A DNA stretch of 64,000 nt, from contig NZ_SDPN01000011.1 of NCBI RefSeq assembly GCF_004134825.1, forward strand, positions 1-64,000, in the 5' to 3' direction. The notes below the pieces were generated by a model that searched no databases, was not told where the DNA came from, and saw only the letters and a program-made list of their open reading frames with translations. The translations under genes and the position numbers were made by a program. Positions 8,061-15,538 of this stretch are shown here, piece after piece (positions within the stretch are counted from its first letter, which is position 1; each line of letters opens with the position of its first letter). The stretch is from Agromyces albus (GTDB lineage Bacteria; Actinomycetota; Actinomycetes; Actinomycetales; Microbacteriaceae).

Positions 8061-8958
8061 GGATGGGATGGATACGGCGCGCGGCATCCGTCTGCTGACC
8101 GACCCGACGCGGCTGCGCATCCTCGGGCTCATCGAGGCGAGCCCCGACGGTCGCGCGCTCGTCGGCCGGCTCGCCGCCGAGCTCGGACTGCGCCAGCCCA
8201 CCGTGAGCCACCACATGAAGGCCCTGCTCGACGAAGGCGTGCTCGAGCGCACGCCCGAGGGTCGCCAGGTCTGGTATTCGATCGCGCCGTCGGCCGCCGA
8301 GCGGGTAAGCGAACTGCTGCAGTCGGATGCCGCGAGCCACGCGTCAGACGAAGTGCTCGAGCGTGTGGCATCCGACCTCGCCCAGCGCTTCGCTGGCGTC
8401 TTCTCGCGAGAGACCGTCGAACGCTATGTGCATGAGAGCCACGACCTGCTCGCCGAGCGATCGCGCATCACTCGATATCTCCCATCGCTCACCTCGAAGT
8501 TCGCCGCCGACCGGCTGACCGCGCTCGCCCGGGAGCAGGCGCCGCACGGCGACGAGCCACCCGAGGTGCTGTTCGTGTGCGTGCAGAACGCAGGCCGCTC
8601 GCAGATCGCCGCGGCGATCCTCCGGCATCTCGCGGGCGATCGCGTGCGGGTGCGCACGGCGGGGTCGGAGCCGGCGAGCGCGGTGCGCTCGACGATCATC
8701 ACGGCGCTCGACGAGATCGGCGTCGCGATCGGCGGGGAGTATCCGAAGCCGCTGACCGACGAGGTCGTGCGCGCGGCCGACGTCGTCATCACGATGGGCT
8801 GCGGCGACGCATGCCCGGTGTATCCGGGGCGGCGGTATCTCGATTGGGAGCTCGACGATCCGGCGGGGCTGCCGCTCTCGCGGGTTCGCGGCATCCGTGA
8901 TGACATCGAGGCAAGGGTGCGGCAATTGCTCGACGAGCTCGAGGTGAATGCTGTATGA
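8059..8958 (+). CDS. ArsR-type regulator fused to arsenate reductase (ArsR-ArsC fusion)
   Basis: 299 residues in three parts: an ArsR-like winged helix (about 5-85, recognition helix RQPTVSHHMKAL), a helical linker/dimerisation segment (about 90-160), and a complete low-molecular-weight phosphatase-type arsenate reductase domain (about 168-295). The reductase has the CxxxxxR loop (Cys174, VCVQNAGRSQ) and the later pair Cys248 and Cys252 in GCGDACP. The ArsR part has no cysteine at all, so metalloid sensing, if any, must use the reductase cysteines. A palindrome overlaps the start codon and recurs before arsC. An in-frame ATG at 8068 is an alternative start. Likely joins control and catalysis in one chain. 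Confidence 0.85.
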   Translation: MDGMDTARGIRLLTDPTRLRILGLIEASPDGRALVGRLAAELGLRQPTVSHHMKALLDEGVLERTPEGRQVWYSIAPSAAERVSELLQSDAASHASDEVLERVASDLAQRFAGVFSRETVERYVHESHDLLAERSRITRYLPSLTSKFAADRLTALAREQAPHGDEPPEVLFVCVQNAGRSQIAAAILRHLAGDRVRVRTAGSEPASAVRSTIITALDEIGVAIGGEYPKPLTDEVVRAADVVITMGCGDACPVYPGRRYLDWELDDPAGLPLSRVRGIRDDIEARVRQLLDELEVNAV

Positions 8959-8994
8959 ACACGGCCGCCGCGCGGTTGCCCGGCTGGAAAATCA

Positions 8995-9010
8995 ATAGAC
9001 GCTGATCTAT
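8995..9010 (+). promoter_or_regulatory. Second copy of the arsR-arsC operator, before arsC
   Basis: ATAGAC-GCTG-ATCTAT has the same spacing as the site at 8045 and differs from a perfect repeat at one base. It lies 27 bases upstream of the arsC start, in the short gap after the fusion gene. Confidence 0.65.
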
Positions 9011-9037
9011 GCTTTGAATGTCGAAAGCGAGGGAACC

Positions 9038-9448
9038 ATGTCTGAAAACCCCACCGTGCTGTTCGTCTGCGTGCACAACGCGGGCCGCTCCCAGATGGCC
9101 GCCGGGTATCTCCGCGAACTCGGGCGAGGCCGCGTCGAGGTGCTCTCCGCGGGGTCGGAGCCGAAAGACACCATCAACCCCGTCGCCATCGAGGCGATGG
9201 CCGAAGAGGGCATCGACATCGCCGGCAACACGCCGAAGATCCTCACGGTCGACGCGGTGAAGGAGTCCGACGTCGTCATCACCATGGGCTGCGGCGACGC
9301 CTGCCCCATCTTCCCGGGCAAGCGCTACGAGGACTGGGAGCTCGAAGACCCCGCGGGCAAAGACCTCGAGACGGTGCGCCGAGTGCGCGACGACATCCGC
9401 GGCCGCGTCGAGGCCCTCCTCGCCGAGATCGTACCGACGGCGGCGTAG
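9038..9448 (+). CDS. arsC: Arsenate reductase (arsenate-mycothiol transferase type)
   Basis: 136-residue low-molecular-weight phosphatase-fold arsenate reductase. The anion loop is CVHNAGR with nucleophile Cys11 and Arg17; further cysteines are Cys85 and Cys89 in GCGDACP. In actinobacteria such enzymes couple to mycothiol/mycoredoxin or to thioredoxin; the trxB gene three bases downstream suggests a thioredoxin route here. The ATG at 9038 follows GAGGGA; the upstream ATG at 9014 has no ribosome site. The nearby fusion protein carries a second copy of the same domain. Confidence 0.9.
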   Translation: MSENPTVLFVCVHNAGRSQMAAGYLRELGRGRVEVLSAGSEPKDTINPVAIEAMAEEGIDIAGNTPKILTVDAVKESDVVITMGCGDACPIFPGKRYEDWELEDPAGKDLETVRRVRDDIRGRVEALLAEIVPTAA

Positions 9449-9451
9449 GCC

Positions 9452-10510
9452 ATGAGCGAGCACATCGACCCCGTCGCATCCGCGGCAGCCGAGGCATCCG
9501 CGGCAGCCGCTGACGCCGAGACGCCCACCGAAGCCGACATCGAGAACGTCGTCGTCATCGGTTCCGGTCCAGCCGGTTACACGGCTGCCGTCTACCTCTC
9601 GCGAGCGGGCCTCGCCCCGGTCGTGCTCGCGAGCTCGGTCGAAGCGGGCGGAGCGCTCGTCACCACGACCGAGGTGGAGAACTTCCCCGGCTTCGCCGAA
9701 GGCATCATGGGCCCCGATCTCATGGAGCAGATGCGGGCTCAGGCCGAGCGCTTCGGCGCGCGCATCGTCTACGACGACGCGGTCGACGTCGAACTCACGG
9801 GTGACGTCAAGGTCATTCGTACGATCAACGGCGACGAATACCGAGCGCACACCGTCGTGCTCGCGATGGGCTCGGCCTACCGCAAGCTCGGCGTCGAGGG
9901 CGAGGAGCGACTCACCGGCCGCGGCGTCTCGTGGTGCGCCACGTGCGACGGCTTCTTCTTCAAGGGCAAGGACATCGCCGTCGTCGGCGGCGGCGACTCG
10001 GCGCTCGAAGAAGCGATGTTCCTCACTCGGTTCGCCGACTCCGTCACACTCGTGCACCGCCGCGACTCGCTGCGCGCTTCGCGGATCATGCAGGAGCGCG
10101 CGTTCGCGAATCCGAAGATCAGGCCGTACTGGAACGCCGAGGTGATCTCCGCCGAGGGCGACGACGGCCTCGAGCGACTGCAACTGCGCGACACCACAAC
10201 GGGCGAGCGCTCGTTGCTCGATGCGACCGGGCTCTTCATCGCGATCGGCCACGACCCGCGCAGCGAGCTCCTCGCCGGCCAGGTCGACGTCGACGACGAG
10301 GGCTACGTGCTCGTGGAGCATCCGTCGACCCGCACGAACCTCGAGGGCGTGTTCGCGTGCGGCGACCTCGTCGACAAGCGCTACCGCCAGGCGATCACCG
10401 CGGCGGGCACGGGTTGCGCGGCCGCGCTCGACGCCGAGCACTTCCTCGCCGAACGCGGGCTCGCCGACCCTGTGGAGGAGCAGGCCGCCGTCATCTTCGA
10501 GACGTCCTGA
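9452..10510 (+). CDS. trxB: Thioredoxin reductase
   Basis: 352-residue flavoprotein that passes electrons from NADPH to thioredoxin. FAD motif GSGPAG at 38-43, redox-active CATC at 162-165, and NADPH motif GGGDSA follow in the usual order. An alanine-rich extension of about 25 residues precedes the standard N-terminus. It directly follows arsC (three-base gap), so it probably supplies reducing power to arsenate reduction. Confidence 0.92.
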   Translation: MSEHIDPVASAAAEASAAAADAETPTEADIENVVVIGSGPAGYTAAVYLSRAGLAPVVLASSVEAGGALVTTTEVENFPGFAEGIMGPDLMEQMRAQAERFGARIVYDDAVDVELTGDVKVIRTINGDEYRAHTVVLAMGSAYRKLGVEGEERLTGRGVSWCATCDGFFFKGKDIAVVGGGDSALEEAMFLTRFADSVTLVHRRDSLRASRIMQERAFANPKIRPYWNAEVISAEGDDGLERLQLRDTTTGERSLLDATGLFIAIGHDPRSELLAGQVDVDDEGYVLVEHPSTRTNLEGVFACGDLVDKRYRQAITAAGTGCAAALDAEHFLAERGLADPVEEQAAVIFETS

Positions 10511-10516
10511 TCCGGC

Positions 10517-10572
10517 CAGGTCTGAGCCGGGAGGCCTGAGTCGAGAGGCCTGAGTCGAGAGGCCTGAGTCGA
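10517..10572. repeat. Tandem 14-base repeat after trxB
   Basis: Three perfect copies of GAGGCCTGAGTCGA (10531-10572), preceded by one decayed copy (10517-10530), lie in the gap between trxB and the convergent gene at 10645. No hairpin of terminator type is obvious. Likely a small variable-number repeat. Confidence 0.85.
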
Positions 10573-10644
10573 GAGACGCGAGCCGGATGTCGCGGCGCCA
10601 CTGCGCTCCGTGAACGCGCCACCGACCCGCGCGCACTCCGCGCC

Positions 10645-11322
10645 TCAGCCGACGAAATCGCGAAAGGCGTCGTCAGCCTCAGCGCGACGTACACGTTCGG
10701 CCTCGGCCTCGCGGAGGTCGCGTTCGAGATCGACCAGCAGTTCGCGCGTGCGCTCGTCGCGCTCGGCCTCGTACTCCGCGTCGACCTCGATGTCGGGCCA
10801 TTCACGATCGAGGCGCGCTTCGACCGCGGCCGCGATGTCCTCCCACGCGGCATCGCGCGCGTGCTCGGTGAACCGCTCGAGGTAGTCGGGATCTTCGCGC
10901 AGCTCCCAGAGCCGCTTCGCCACCCCGGCGTACACCCGCTCGCGATGGCGGAGGTTCACGGTGTCCACTCGGTGGTAGTCGTGCTGGTGCGCCGAACGCC
11001 CCTCGCGCTGCGATGCGCTCTCCCGCTCGGTGGCGGCGCGTTCGGCGGCCTCGTCGGCCTCCTGCACGAGTTCGTAGAGCACGTCGCGCGCGATCGCCTC
11101 GGCACGAGCAGGCTCGAACCGCTCCTCGCCCCGCAACGCGAACACGATGAGCCGGTTCTTCAGCGCCATCCGGCCAGCGGATTCCGCGACGAGCACGCCC
11201 TCGGCGAGCATCTCGTCGAACGACGGTGCCGGCGGCTTCGGCAAGGCGGATCGGTCGAACGGCTTGAACGGCCTTCGACGACGGAAGAGACGACTGACGA
11301 GACGACGGAAGAAGCGCTTCAT
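10645..11322 (-). CDS. Conserved-looking hypothetical, highly charged helical protein
   Basis: 225 residues. The first 20 residues are very basic (MKRFFRRLVSRLFRRRR), and the rest is rich in Glu, Arg and Ala with heptad-like stretches near 70-110 and 170-215 that suggest coiled coils. No signal peptide, membrane segment or catalytic motif. Codon use matches its neighbours, so it is a real gene. I do not recognise its family. Confidence 0.7.
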   Translation of the reverse strand: MKRFFRRLVSRLFRRRRPFKPFDRSALPKPPAPSFDEMLAEGVLVAESAGRMALKNRLIVFALRGEERFEPARAEAIARDVLYELVQEADEAAERAATERESASQREGRSAHQHDYHRVDTVNLRHRERVYAGVAKRLWELREDPDYLERFTEHARDAAWEDIAAAVEARLDREWPDIEVDAEYEAERDERTRELLVDLERDLREAEAERVRRAEADDAFRDFVG

Positions 11323-11443
11323 CCGCTCACCTCCGCACTCCGATCGGCAGTCGTTCCGAGCCTACCGATCCGGGCGCCGGCACGAGCAGGCCGAGCGCGC
11401 GACCGAGGCGGGCCGAACGCCACAAGCGGTCGACCGGCCGCAC

Positions 11444-12757
11444 TCACCCCGCGAACGCGAGCCGCATGTGGTCGGCGGGCAGCGCGGGGAAGTGCCGCAG
11501 GTTCGAGCTCAGGTCTTGCGGCGGAACCCGGAAATCCGCATCCACGAGAAAGCGTGCGAACTCCTCCATGAGGGCGATCGTGGCGCCTTCACCGGGGCAG
11601 CGGTGGCCGTCGTCGACGCTTCCGGGGCCCTGCGGGATGAGCGCGTTCACGTCGCCGTCCCAGGTCGCGAAGCGATCGGGGTCGAACCGGTCGGGCTCGC
11701 GCCAGATGCGCCGGTCGTGGTTCGTCGCCCAGAGGTCGAGCAGCACCCAGTCGCCCGAGCGCACGCGACTGCCGCGCCAGTCGAACGCCCCGCGCGCGGT
11801 GCCGCCGACGACCGGGAAGAACGGTGCCGTGCGCCGCACCTCGTTGACGAACCAGTCAACGTGGTTACCGCGCCGGATCCGCTCCTTCCATTCGGGATGC
11901 TCGATGAGGGCGAGCGCCGTGAACGCGAGGAACCGGCTCACGGCCGCGATCGGACGCAGCAGGTTGAGCAACTCCACGCCGGCGTCTTCGCCGGAGAGCG
12001 GATGCCCCTCGGCGTCGCGGTGCCCGGCGAGTCGAGCGATCGGCGAATGCTCGGCGACGGCGATCTGCCCGTGCCGCACGGCGATGATCGCCTCGCTCGC
12101 CCACCGCTCGGTGCCATGACGCTTCGCCCTGGCGCGCCAGTTCGACGGCCCGACCCGCCCGGCGTTGTCGACCATCGAGATGAGGTGCTCGGTGAGCTTC
12201 TCGGTGTCGACGAGTTCGATGGGGATGCCGCTCCAGCCGAGAGCCGCCCGCGTGAGAGCGAGCGGCGTCGCGTCGGCGATCGCGAGCGGCCGACCGCCGG
12301 CAGCTGCGACCTGGGCGCCCCATGCCACCACGAACCGCTCGCGGAGCCGCCCGAGCTCGGCCGGCTCCAGCACGTCGATGAAGAGCGACTTGCGGTGCCG
12401 ATGCGCCTTGCCCTCGAGAGTCTGCACGCTGCCCTTGTCCTGCAGCAGGTGCTGCACGGTCGACGGCATCGCACGTTCTCGTGAGAACCGGCTTCCTTCG
12501 GTGAACATGCGCGCGGCCTCGGCGCCGAACACCACCGTCACCGGCCGGCCCATGAGTCGCGTGCGGAAGGCGTCGCCGCCCACCAGCTCGAAGCGGCGGC
12601 GGCCGAACTCGTAGCCGTCGGCCAGGAACCCCGCGGTGCTGTCGGGCACGCCGAGCGCAGGGATGCCGCCATCGCTCGATCCCCGCGCGGTCGCTCCCCG
12701 GGCCGCTCCCGGCGCTCGCGCGGTCGTCCGCATCGTCGTCGCCCGTATCACGGTCAT
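11444..12757 (-). CDS. Cytochrome P450, CYP152-like fatty-acid peroxygenase
   Basis: 437-residue P450. The heme-binding loop reads HRCPGE, giving the cysteine ligand near the C-terminus. The I-helix region reads LLRPIAAVS and has Arg-Pro where ordinary P450s have an acid-alcohol pair; Arg-Pro here is the hallmark of CYP152 peroxygenases, which use hydrogen peroxide to hydroxylate or decarboxylate fatty acids. No redox partner gene is nearby, which fits. The ATG at 12757 overlaps the stop of the upstream small membrane protein (ATGA). The first 30 or so residues are rich in Ala, Arg and Thr and are not part of the fold. Confidence 0.87.
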   Translation of the reverse strand: MTVIRATTMRTTARAPGAARGATARGSSDGGIPALGVPDSTAGFLADGYEFGRRRFELVGGDAFRTRLMGRPVTVVFGAEAARMFTEGSRFSRERAMPSTVQHLLQDKGSVQTLEGKAHRHRKSLFIDVLEPAELGRLRERFVVAWGAQVAAAGGRPLAIADATPLALTRAALGWSGIPIELVDTEKLTEHLISMVDNAGRVGPSNWRARAKRHGTERWASEAIIAVRHGQIAVAEHSPIARLAGHRDAEGHPLSGEDAGVELLNLLRPIAAVSRFLAFTALALIEHPEWKERIRRGNHVDWFVNEVRRTAPFFPVVGGTARGAFDWRGSRVRSGDWVLLDLWATNHDRRIWREPDRFDPDRFATWDGDVNALIPQGPGSVDDGHRCPGEGATIALMEEFARFLVDADFRVPPQDLSSNLRHFPALPADHMRLAFAG

Positions 12758-13017
12758 CGCTCGCGCCGTGTCCGCAGGAAGGAGACGAGCGCGAGCAGCA
12801 GGAGCAGCGCCCCGACGCCCACGAACAGCGCCGACCCGATGATCACACCCGATTGCCACGCGGCATCCGCCGGCGCATCGCCCTCGACGGGCGTGTTCCG
12901 CGGCGTGAACGTGTAGATCGCAACGCCGACGATCCCGATGGCCAGCGCGATCACCCCGGCGATCGTGAGCACCCCGGTCTTCGCGCCGCTCGCCTGGATC
13001 CCGTCGCTCTCGTCCAT
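12754..13017 (-). CDS. Small two-helix membrane protein coupled to the P450
   Basis: 87 residues with two hydrophobic helices (about 14-36 and 55-82) and a basic C-terminus. Its stop overlaps the start of the P450 gene, so the two are translated together. Function unknown; it might anchor or localise the P450, but nothing in the sequence shows that. Confidence 0.75.
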   Translation of the reverse strand: MDESDGIQASGAKTGVLTIAGVIALAIGIVGVAIYTFTPRNTPVEGDAPADAAWQSGVIIGSALFVGVGALLLLLALVSFLRTRRER

Positions 13018-13074
13018 GCTCCCGACGCTACGGCGGCCCTGTTCGACTGCACAGGGGGTTGACGCACGCCGCGC

Positions 13075-13302
13075 CTAAGGGCAGTGCAGTTGCGTGCGCG
13101 CACCGGAGCGGTCGATGTCGTGCTGCGACATCGGTGCACGGCAGATCGGGCAGCGCGGCGCCGAGGCCGCGCTCGGCGCCTCGTCGTACGGGCCGAGCGG
13201 AGGCGGCCCGAGGTACGGCAGCAGGCGTGCGTTCAGGCGCTCGATGAAGCCGGCGTAGCCTCGGCGGCCGGATGCCTCGGCATCCGACTTTCCTCGTGTC
13301 AT
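13075..13302 (-). CDS. Small protein with C-terminal CxxC zinc-ribbon-like motif
   Basis: 75 residues, with CPIC near residue 52 and a final Cys-Pro at the C-terminus, suggesting a metal site. The N-terminal part is basic. The ATG at 13302 touches the MarR operator and has no ribosome site, so it is probably translated from a leaderless mRNA. It is divergent from the MarR-family gene and is the obvious target of that regulator. Confidence 0.6.
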   Translation of the reverse strand: MTRGKSDAEASGRRGYAGFIERLNARLLPYLGPPPLGPYDEAPSAASAPRCPICRAPMSQHDIDRSGARTQLHCP

Positions 13303-13324
13303 AATCGTTAGTGTACTAACGATT
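13303..13324. promoter_or_regulatory. MarR-family operator
   Basis: AATCGTTAG and CTAACGATT are perfect inverted arms around TGTA, located between the divergent small gene and the MarR gene. The size and position fit autoregulation by the MarR protein. Confidence 0.75.
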
Positions 13325-13349
13325 CGTGCCCACGGCATAATGAGGGACC

Positions 13350-13829
13350 ATGAACACTCGCATCGCATCCGACGCCGAACGCGATGTCGCGGCATCCGAC
13401 GACCTCCTGGCTCTCGAGAACCAGGTCTGCTTCGCCCTCGCCGTCGCTGCACGCGGAGTGATCGGCCTCTATCGGCCGATCCTCGAACCGCTCGGCCTCA
13501 CGCATCCGCAGTACCTCGTCATGCTCGCGCTCTGGCAGCGCAGCCCGCGCACCGTGCGCGACCTCGGCTCGGCGCTGCAACTCGAGCCCGCCACGCTCTC
13601 TCCGCTGCTCAAGCGACTCGAGGCGCAGGGCTACCTCACACGTGAGCGCAGTACCCGCGACGAGCGCGCGCTCGATGTGTCGTTGACGGATGCCGGCAGG
13701 GCCCTCCGCGCGCAAGCGCTCGAGATTCCGCCGCAGGTCGTCGACCGGCTCGGCATGAGCCTCGACGAACTCGGGAGCCTTCGCGACCGGCTGACCGAGG
13801 TCATCGCGGCGGTGCAGCACACGGCGTGA
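13350..13829 (+). CDS. MarR/OhrR-like transcriptional regulator
   Basis: 159-residue winged-helix repressor. The N-terminal region reads ENQVCFAL, with Cys27 at the place of the peroxide-sensing cysteine of OhrR, followed by the usual THPQYLVMLALW segment and a wing containing STRDERA. OhrR proteins sense organic hydroperoxides through that cysteine. No ohr gene is adjacent; the divergent target is a small zinc-ribbon-like gene. Organic-peroxide sensing is therefore likely but not shown. Confidence 0.82.
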   Translation: MNTRIASDAERDVAASDDLLALENQVCFALAVAARGVIGLYRPILEPLGLTHPQYLVMLALWQRSPRTVRDLGSALQLEPATLSPLLKRLEAQGYLTRERSTRDERALDVSLTDAGRALRAQALEIPPQVVDRLGMSLDELGSLRDRLTEVIAAVQHTA

Positions 13830-13833
13830 GCCG

Positions 13834-14490
13834 GTGCGCCCTGAGCGCGCGGATCGATACTCTGCTTGGGTGCGAGTGTTCGAGGTGGACGAGCGGGATT
13901 CGACGTGGGAGAGCGACCGGGCGCGCTACCGGCTGTATCTGTTCGAGGGACCGGGGAATGCCGTCACCACGCTCGACCTCCTCGACGCTCAGATTCACGA
14001 CGTGCTCGAGGCGGCGGCATTGGCCGGCAAGGACGACAAGCTGTGGGCGATTGCGCTTGTGGTAGACGAATCGACAGCGGGCCGCGGGTTGATCTGGCTG
14101 TCCGGAATGGACTACAACGACACACCGGTCACGGCACCCCAGTGGCGGGCACGGGCGACGATGCAGAATCGCTACCTCATGGCCAAGCACAGTCGAGGGC
14201 AACCTCCTCTGTTGCCGGACGGGAGGCGGGTGATTCGGGTCTTCCCTGATCACGGACACCGGTGGCCGCTCTGGGAGAACTTCACCGACAAGTACGCAAT
14301 GGAGCCCTCGGACTACAACCTCTCCAAGCCGCTCAGCGAAGGCTTTCGACGTTGGTACGACGAATGGGAACGTCGCGGCATTGACTGGCGACCCGACGAC
14401 ACCTGGAAAGAGGAGGGCCTGCGCTTGGTTCAGTCGCTGCAAGCAGAGGTCGTGGCCTTCGCCGAAGTCCGACCGGAATTCGACCGATAA
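13834..14490 (+). CDS. Hypothetical protein of atypical composition
   Basis: Up to 218 residues from a GTG at 13834, or 206 from a GTG at 13870 (VRVFEVDERD), which lies seven bases after a possible -10 box TACTCT and could be leaderless. The sequence is soluble and Trp/Asp-rich, with DYNDTPV and a C-terminal WRPDDTWKEE segment. Codon use is less GC-biased than in neighbours, hinting at a foreign origin. I do not recognise the family. Confidence 0.65.
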   Translation: MRPERADRYSAWVRVFEVDERDSTWESDRARYRLYLFEGPGNAVTTLDLLDAQIHDVLEAAALAGKDDKLWAIALVVDESTAGRGLIWLSGMDYNDTPVTAPQWRARATMQNRYLMAKHSRGQPPLLPDGRRVIRVFPDHGHRWPLWENFTDKYAMEPSDYNLSKPLSEGFRRWYDEWERRGIDWRPDDTWKEEGLRLVQSLQAEVVAFAEVRPEFDR

Positions 14491-14498
14491 CGCTCGCC

Positions 14499-15416
14499 TC
14501 AAACGCTCGCGTCGAACCCCTCCACCGTGCCGTCGGCCGAGGCGTACTTCACGATGAGGCTGCAGTCCTTGCCTCCGTAGCCCTCGTCGATGAGCTGCTC
14601 GAACTGGTCGAGCGCGAGCCTCGCCCCGGGAAGGTGCAGGCCCGCCTCCTCGCCCGCGGCGAGCGCGAATGAGAGATCCTTCTCGGCGAGCAACGTCGTG
14701 AACGACGCGTCGAAGTTGCGGTTCGCGGGGCTCGTCGGCACGACGCCCGGCACCGGGTACCACATGCGCAGCGGCCACGAGTCGCCGGATGAGACCGATG
14801 CCACCTTCCAGAACGTCTCGGCGTCGAGGCCGAGCTCGGCCGCGAGCTGCGAGCCCTCGGAGAGGCCGACGAGCGAGACGAACAGCATGAGGTTGTTCGC
14901 GAGCTTGGCGGCGATGCCCATCGTGGGGCCGCCGACCGCGAAGACGTGGCCGGCCATCGGCTCGACGAGCGCCGTCGCCTCGCGTACGTCGGCCTCCTCG
15001 CCGCCGAGCATGAACGTGAGCGTGCCCGCCGCCGCTCCCGCGATGCCGCCCGAGACGGGGGCGTCGACGAACCGGAAGCCGTGATCGACGGATGCCTCGT
15101 GGCAGTACCGCGAGGTCGCCACATCCACCGTCGACGTGTCGAGCAGGAGCGCCGAGCGCGGCGCGTTCGCCCACACGCCGTCGGGTCCCTCGAGCACCTG
15201 CCGCACGTGCTCGCTGCGCGGCAGCGAGGTGAACACGGCGTCGGCGCCCGCAACGGCGTCGGCGATCGAGTCGACCACGAGCACGCCGCGCTCGGCGGCA
15301 GCTGCGCGCGCGGCCGGCACGACGTCGACTCCGCGCACCTCGTGACCCGCGGCGGCGAGATTGCCCGACATCGGGCCGCCCATGTTGCCCAGACCGATCC
15401 ACGCGATGGTGGCCAT
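14499..15416 (-). CDS. 3-Hydroxyisobutyrate dehydrogenase-like reductase
   Basis: 305-residue NAD(P)-dependent enzyme of the beta-hydroxyacid dehydrogenase family. N-terminal cofactor motif GLGNMGGPM, substrate motif SGGIAGA near 120, and catalytic-lysine region KLANNL near 170 are all present. In valine breakdown this family (MmsB) oxidises 3-hydroxyisobutyrate, but no other valine genes are here, so other short hydroxyacids are possible. Confidence 0.85.
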   Translation of the reverse strand: MATIAWIGLGNMGGPMSGNLAAAGHEVRGVDVVPAARAAAAERGVLVVDSIADAVAGADAVFTSLPRSEHVRQVLEGPDGVWANAPRSALLLDTSTVDVATSRYCHEASVDHGFRFVDAPVSGGIAGAAAGTLTFMLGGEEADVREATALVEPMAGHVFAVGGPTMGIAAKLANNLMLFVSLVGLSEGSQLAAELGLDAETFWKVASVSSGDSWPLRMWYPVPGVVPTSPANRNFDASFTTLLAEKDLSFALAAGEEAGLHLPGARLALDQFEQLIDEGYGGKDCSLIVKYASADGTVEGFDASV

Positions 15417-15538
15417 GGCCCCTCCCGACGTCGTCGACGCGAAGTGCAGTCGGCACCGGCGCCGCTCGGGCGCCCATGCGCTTCCAGCCTATGGTCGGGG
15501 CATGCCGCGGGCAACGGATGCCACGCCGTGGGCGGCGT

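Noticed and set aside
10517-10572. Possible CRISPR array
   Set aside because: Units are 14 bases and directly adjacent, with no spacers and no cas genes.
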